A stretch of DNA of 64,000 bases from Bradyrhizobium sp. SRL28. Its GTDB lineage: Bacteria; Pseudomonadota; Alphaproteobacteria; Rhizobiales; Xanthobacteraceae. A model generated the notes under the pieces. That model did not search any database and was not told the origin of the DNA. It was given only the letters and a program-made list of their open reading frames with translations. How positions within the stretch are numbered: the stretch's first letter is position 1; every line of letters begins with the position of its first letter. A program made the position numbers and the translations under genes. This document shows positions 60,090-64,000 of the stretch, in pieces. Where the stretch lies: contig NZ_JAHEAG010000008.1 in assembly GCF_018596315.1 (NCBI RefSeq), forward strand, positions 124,001-188,000, in the 5' to 3' direction.

Positions 60090-61261
60090 CGTCAGCCGCA
60101 GAACATCGCCGACCGGTGCCCGCCGACAGTGAGGCCATCCTCAACGCGCTGCCCAATCCGGTGCTGCTGGTGGCGCCAGACGGCCGCATCGTGGACGCCA
60201 ACATCGCCGCCGAATCCTTCTTCGAAATCTCGACGCAGTTCCTGCGCCGGCAGTCCCTGAAAGAACTGGTGCCGTTCGGCAGTCCGCTGCTGGCGCTGAT
60301 CGACCAGGTGCGCGCGAGCGCCTCGCCGGTCAACGAATACAAGGTCGATCTCGGCACGCCCCGCATCGGCGGCGATCGCCAGGTCGATCTTCATGTCGCC
60401 CCGCTCACCGAACGGCCCGGCCATATCGTCGTGATGCTGCAGGAGCGGACCATCGCCGACAAGATGGACCGGCAGTTGACACATCGGAGCGCGGCGCGCT
60501 CGGTGATCGCGCTGGCGGCGATGTTGGCGCATGAAATCAAGAACCCGCTGTCCGGCATCCGCGGCGCGGCGCAATTGCTGGAGCAGGCGGCCTCATCCGA
60601 AGACCGCATGCTGACCCGGCTGATCTGCGACGAGGCGGACCGCATCGTCACTTTGGTCGACCGCATGGAAGTGTTCGGCGACGACCGTCCGGTGGCGCGC
60701 GGACCGGTCAACATCCACTCCGTGCTCGACCACGTCAAACGGCTGGCGCAGTCCGGCTTCGCCCGCAACATCCGCTTCGTCGAGGAATACGATCCGTCCT
60801 TGCCGCCGGTGCTGGCCAATCAGGATCAGCTCATACAGGTGTTCCTCAATCTGGTGAAGAACGCCGCCGAAGCCGTCGCCGATCTCGGCTCGGACGCGGA
60901 AATCCAGCTTACCACCGCCTTCCGTCCCGGCGTTCGCCTGTCCGTGCCGGGCAAGAAATCGCGGGTCTCGCTGCCGCTCGAATTCTGCGTCAAGGACAAC
61001 GGCTCCGGCGTGCCGGAAGACCTGCTGCCGAACCTGTTCGATCCCTTCGTGACGACGAAACAAACCGGCAGCGGACTCGGTCTCGCGCTGGTTGCCAAGA
61101 TCGTCGGCGATCACGGCGGCATCATCGAATGCGAATCCCAGCCGCGCAAGACCACCTTTCGCGTGCTGATGCCGATGTTCAGTCCCACCAAACAGTTCGA
61201 CCAAAGCAACCGCGACGGCGTTCCGGGTACGCTGCCGCCTGCGTCACAGGACGCAAGATGA
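60086..61261 (+). CDS. ntrB: Nitrogen regulation sensor histidine kinase NtrB
   Basis: A 391-residue soluble kinase from ATG 60086, which overlaps the dusB stop (ATGA). An N-terminal PAS domain (ILNALPNPVLLVAPDGRIVD) is followed by the HisKA region with the phosphoryl-accepting H149 in AMLAHEIKNPLSGIRGAAQL and the HATPase domain (NQDQLIQVFLNLVKNAAEAV, then GSGLGLALVAKIVGDHGG). It phosphorylates NtrC and is controlled by the PII protein. The reading frame is open upstream into dusB, but the overlap start is clearly right. Confidence 0.96.
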   Translation: MTSAAEHRRPVPADSEAILNALPNPVLLVAPDGRIVDANIAAESFFEISTQFLRRQSLKELVPFGSPLLALIDQVRASASPVNEYKVDLGTPRIGGDRQVDLHVAPLTERPGHIVVMLQERTIADKMDRQLTHRSAARSVIALAAMLAHEIKNPLSGIRGAAQLLEQAASSEDRMLTRLICDEADRIVTLVDRMEVFGDDRPVARGPVNIHSVLDHVKRLAQSGFARNIRFVEEYDPSLPPVLANQDQLIQVFLNLVKNAAEAVADLGSDAEIQLTTAFRPGVRLSVPGKKSRVSLPLEFCVKDNGSGVPEDLLPNLFDPFVTTKQTGSGLGLALVAKIVGDHGGIIECESQPRKTTFRVLMPMFSPTKQFDQSNRDGVPGTLPPASQDAR

Positions 61262-61267
61262 GGAATA

Positions 61268-62713
61268 ATGATGCCCGCAGGTAGCATTCTCGTTGCCGAT
61301 GACGACACCGCCATCCGCACGGTTCTGAACCAGGCGCTTTCGCGCGCCGGATATGAAGTTCGCCTGACCGGGAACGCCGCGACGCTGTGGCGCTGGGTAA
61401 GCCAGGGCGAGGGCGATCTCGTCATCACCGACGTGGTGATGCCCGATGAGAACGCGTTCGATCTCTTGCCGCGCATCAAGAAGATGCGGCCGAACCTGCC
61501 CGTCATCGTGATGAGCGCGCAAAATACCTTTATGACGGCGATCCGGGCCTCGGAACGTGGCGCCTATGAATATCTGCCGAAGCCGTTCGACCTGAAGGAG
61601 CTCATCACCATCGTCGGCCGCGCGCTGGCCGAGCCGAAGGAGCGGGTGACGAGTGCGGCGGACGATTCCGAATTCGATTCGATTCCTCTGGTCGGCCGTT
61701 CGCCGGCGATGCAGGAGATCTATCGGGTGCTGGCGCGGCTGATGCAGACCGACCTCACGGTGATGATTTCCGGCGAGTCCGGCACCGGCAAGGAACTGGT
61801 CGCGCGCGCGCTCCATGACTACGGCAAGCGTCGCAATGGTCCGTTCGTCGCCGTCAACATGGCGGCGATCCCGCGTGATCTGATCGAATCCGAATTGTTC
61901 GGCCATGAGCGCGGCGCGTTCACCGGTGCCAATACCCGCGCTTCCGGCCGGTTCGAACAGGCCGAAGGTGGCACGTTGTTTCTCGACGAAATCGGCGACA
62001 TGCCGATGGAAGCACAGACGCGGCTGCTGCGCGTGCTGCAGCAGGGCGAATACACCACCGTCGGCGGCCGCACCCCGATCAAGACCGACGTTCGGATCGT
62101 GGCGGCCAGCAACAAGGATTTGCGCATCCTGATTCAGCAGGGCCTGTTCCGGGAAGATTTGTTCTTCCGCCTGAACGTCGTGCCGCTGCGCCTGCCTCCG
62201 TTGCGGGAGCGGATCGAGGATCTGCCCGATCTCATCAGGCATTTCTTCTCGCTCGCCGAAAAGGACGGTTTGCCGCCGAAGAAGCTCGACACCCTGGCGC
62301 TGGAGCGGCTCAAGCAGCACCGCTGGCCCGGCAACGTGCGCGAACTCGAGAATCTCGCACGCCGGCTGGCGGCGCTTTACCCGCAGGACGTCATTACGGC
62401 CTCGGTCATCGATGGCGAGCTGGCACCGCCGGCGGTCACCTCGGGCGGCAACGCGCCGTTGGGCGTGGAGAATCTCGGGGGCGCGGTCGAAGCCTACCTG
62501 TCCTCGCACTTCTCCGGCTTCCCGAACGGCGTGCCGCCGCCGGGCCTCTACCACCGCATCCTCAAGGAGATAGAGGTGCCGCTGCTCACCGCGGCGCTGG
62601 CGGCCACGCGCGGCAACCAGATCCGCGCAGCCGACCTGCTCGGCCTCAACCGCAACACGCTGCGGAAGAAGATCCGGGACCTCGACATCCAGGTCTACCG
62701 GAGCGGCGGCTAG
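61268..62713 (+). CDS. ntrC: Nitrogen response regulator NtrC (sigma-54 activator)
   Basis: A 481-residue response regulator. The receiver domain has the phosphorylated aspartate D55 in LVITDVVMPDENAFDL. The AAA+ domain has Walker A GESGTGKE (169-176), the sigma-54 contact loop GAFTGA (216-221) and Walker B GGTLFLDEIGDMP. The C-terminal Fis-type helix-turn-helix is NQIRAADLLGLNRNTLRKKI. It activates nitrogen-assimilation genes at sigma-54 promoters. Six bases separate it from ntrB. The two adjacent ATGs (61268, 61271) are equivalent starts. Confidence 0.97.
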   Translation: MMPAGSILVADDDTAIRTVLNQALSRAGYEVRLTGNAATLWRWVSQGEGDLVITDVVMPDENAFDLLPRIKKMRPNLPVIVMSAQNTFMTAIRASERGAYEYLPKPFDLKELITIVGRALAEPKERVTSAADDSEFDSIPLVGRSPAMQEIYRVLARLMQTDLTVMISGESGTGKELVARALHDYGKRRNGPFVAVNMAAIPRDLIESELFGHERGAFTGANTRASGRFEQAEGGTLFLDEIGDMPMEAQTRLLRVLQQGEYTTVGGRTPIKTDVRIVAASNKDLRILIQQGLFREDLFFRLNVVPLRLPPLRERIEDLPDLIRHFFSLAEKDGLPPKKLDTLALERLKQHRWPGNVRELENLARRLAALYPQDVITASVIDGELAPPAVTSGGNAPLGVENLGGAVEAYLSSHFSGFPNGVPPPGLYHRILKEIEVPLLTAALAATRGNQIRAADLLGLNRNTLRKKIRDLDIQVYRSGG

Positions 62714-62880
62714 GGATTGCGCGCGCCTCCTTCCACAATAAAGACGGGTGGAGCGGCTGGGAATCGATCGCTTTAGCGGTCGGATGGCCGCGGAATTGTC
62801 GTAATTCGGCAACATTGTGATATGAATGCATCAGTCCGCGACAGGCGGACCCCAGCCCTTTCAGCTCACCGATTGCCTGA

Positions 62881-64000
62881 ATGACCACCGCAGAGACGAC
62901 CTCGGCACAACCGTTCGACCCGTCGCTTGCCGAATCCGGAGGAGGGATCCTGCGGAAGTGGGTGGCGCCGTTTGCGGTCGCGATTGCGCTGCTGTCGGCA
63001 TTTCTGACCTTCATGGTCCTGAGCGGCCTGACGCCGATCGAGCCGACCCGCCACGTCGTCTATTCGTTTCTGCTGATCAATGCGGCGACCATCCTGCTGC
63101 TGGTCGGCATCATCGTCCGCGAAGTCTGGCTGGTCGTTCAGGCGCGGCGGCGCGGCCGGGCCGCGTCGCGGCTGCACGTTCAGATCGTTAGCCTGTTCTC
63201 CATCATTGCCGTGCTGCCGGCGGTGTTGGTCGCGATCGTCGCCAACGTGACCATCGACCGCGGCCTTGACCGGCTGTTCTCCGGCCCGACGCGCGAGGTC
63301 ATAGAGAACTCGTTGATCGTTGCCCGCGCCTACATGCAGGAGCACGCAAGGCTAATCCGTGGCGACATCCTGGGTATGACGGAGGATATTGCCCGTGCGC
63401 GGCCGTTGTACGATCAGGACCGCCGGTCGTTTCAGGAACTGCTGACCGCAAATGCGGCCGCGCGAAATCTGCCAGCCGCGATGCTGGTCGACAAGGATGG
63501 CACCGTCCTGGTCACGGCGAAGACCGGCATCCAGCAGGAATTCACGACGCCGCCGCGGGATTTTCTCAGCAACGTCGATGAAGAAGAGCCGCAGATCGCG
63601 GTGTTTCCCGAAGCCAATTATGTGGCCGCGGTGATCCGGTTGCGCGCCTTTGACGATACCTTCCTTTACGTCGCACGCCTGCTCGATCCGCGCGTGATCA
63701 GCCAGCTCAAGCAGACCGAGGCCAGCGTCGCCGAGTATGCCCAGATCGAAGCCCGCCGGCTCGGCATTCAGGTTGCCTTCGCGCTGATGTTTGCGGTGAT
63801 TGCGCTGACCATTCTGATGGCGTCGGTGCTGATCGGGTTGAATTTCGCCAACTGGCTGGTGGCGCCGATCCGCAATCTGATGAGCGCGGCCAATATCGTC
63901 TCGACCGGCGATTTGCATGTCCAGGTGCCGGTCCACAAATCCGAAGGCGACCTCGCACAGCTCGGCGAGACCTTCAACAAGATGACGTCCGAATTGCGCA
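62881..64000 (+). CDS. ntrY: Nitrogen regulation sensor kinase NtrY, 3' end outside window
   Basis: The frame opens at ATG 62881 and is still open at the end of the window (373 codons seen). Three membrane segments near the N-terminus (WVAPFAVAIALLSAFLTFMV, YSFLLINAATILLLVGIIV, IVSLFSIIAVLPAVLVAIV) precede a periplasmic sensor region of about 200 residues, then a further segment (IQVAFALMFAVIALTILMA) and the beginning of a HAMP domain (NWLVAPIRNLMSAANIVSTG). This is the NtrY topology. The PAS and kinase domains and the partner ntrX would follow. It lies 167 bases after ntrC with no overlap, so it may have its own promoter. Confidence 0.92.
   Translation, partial: MTTAETTSAQPFDPSLAESGGGILRKWVAPFAVAIALLSAFLTFMVLSGLTPIEPTRHVVYSFLLINAATILLLVGIIVREVWLVVQARRRGRAASRLHVQIVSLFSIIAVLPAVLVAIVANVTIDRGLDRLFSGPTREVIENSLIVARAYMQEHARLIRGDILGMTEDIARARPLYDQDRRSFQELLTANAAARNLPAAMLVDKDGTVLVTAKTGIQQEFTTPPRDFLSNVDEEEPQIAVFPEANYVAAVIRLRAFDDTFLYVARLLDPRVISQLKQTEASVAEYAQIEARRLGIQVAFALMFAVIALTILMASVLIGLNFANWLVAPIRNLMSAANIVSTGDLHVQVPVHKSEGDLAQLGETFNKMTSELR

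Noticed and set aside
61244..62815. 523-codon minus-strand ORF opposite ntrC
   Set aside because: Antisense to a textbook NtrC; no ribosome site or recognisable domain.

Overview
The window is a high-GC chromosomal segment from an alphaproteobacterium, most likely Bradyrhizobium or a close relative in the Nitrobacteraceae. The main evidence is gene content and order: a dusB(nifR3)-ntrB-ntrC-ntrY run, an aapJQMP amino-acid ABC transporter, a pcm-like/tolC/popZ/valS run, a fused ispDF, a cpaBCDE Tad-pilus block, DUF6894 and other small rhizobial-type proteins, and dispersed palindromic repeats of a kind common in this group. The genus is inferred from remembered family patterns, because no database search was possible.

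Layout. 1-1.7 kb: 3' part of a PBP1C-type peptidoglycan synthase. 1.7-5.5 kb: a tight four-gene set (ArnT-like glycosyltransferase, PAP2 phosphatase, ArnC/RgtE-like GT2, LAB_N membrane protein) that looks like a lipid A remodelling module. 5.7-11.3 kb: a PilZ protein, a TadD-like lipoprotein and, convergent to it, cpaBCDE; the Tad motor, pilin and prepilin peptidase genes are absent. 11.6-18.9 kb: metC divergent from aapJQMP, then cysK on the opposite strand. 19.0-22.5 kb: CFA synthase-like, DUF1365 and FAD oxidoreductase genes for membrane fatty-acid modification. 22.9-32.1 kb: a four-gene RND efflux system with two different pump subunits (MdtABC-like) and a NodT-type outer-membrane lipoprotein. 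32.1-41 kb: an accessory stretch with a DTW-domain protein, a coiled-coil gene overlapped by a 23-codon hydrophobic ORF, two uncharacterised membrane proteins (one with a C-terminal SANT/Myb-like domain), small proteins, a TetR-controlled two-gene unit, a PEP-CTERM protein, tRNA-Cys and tRNA-Asn.

41-47.6 kb: a housekeeping run (PIMT-like, tolC, popZ, valS). 47.6-51.3 kb: a repeat-rich interval with three copies of one REP-like palindrome, a VOC gene between 61-bp direct repeats, an M20 peptidase, a 760-bp gene-free stretch, a 3-methyladenine glycosylase and a 21-bp tandem hairpin array. 51.3-58.8 kb: lipA, a P-loop kinase-like protein, a COQ10/RatA-family protein, a GntR/FadR regulator with a 3-hydroxyacid dehydrogenase and a TPP enzyme, a CinA-type amidase and ispDF. 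59.0-64.0 kb: dusB-ntrB-ntrC followed by ntrY, which runs off the window; this is the nitrogen-control locus.

The best leads for something undescribed are the 33-36 kb cluster (coiled-coil gene plus coupled mini-ORF, and a membrane protein joined to a SANT-like domain), the direct-repeat-flanked VOC gene, the 21-bp tandem hairpins beside lipA, and the incomplete Tad locus next to a PilZ protein. No CRISPR array, transposase, integrase or prophage gene was seen.
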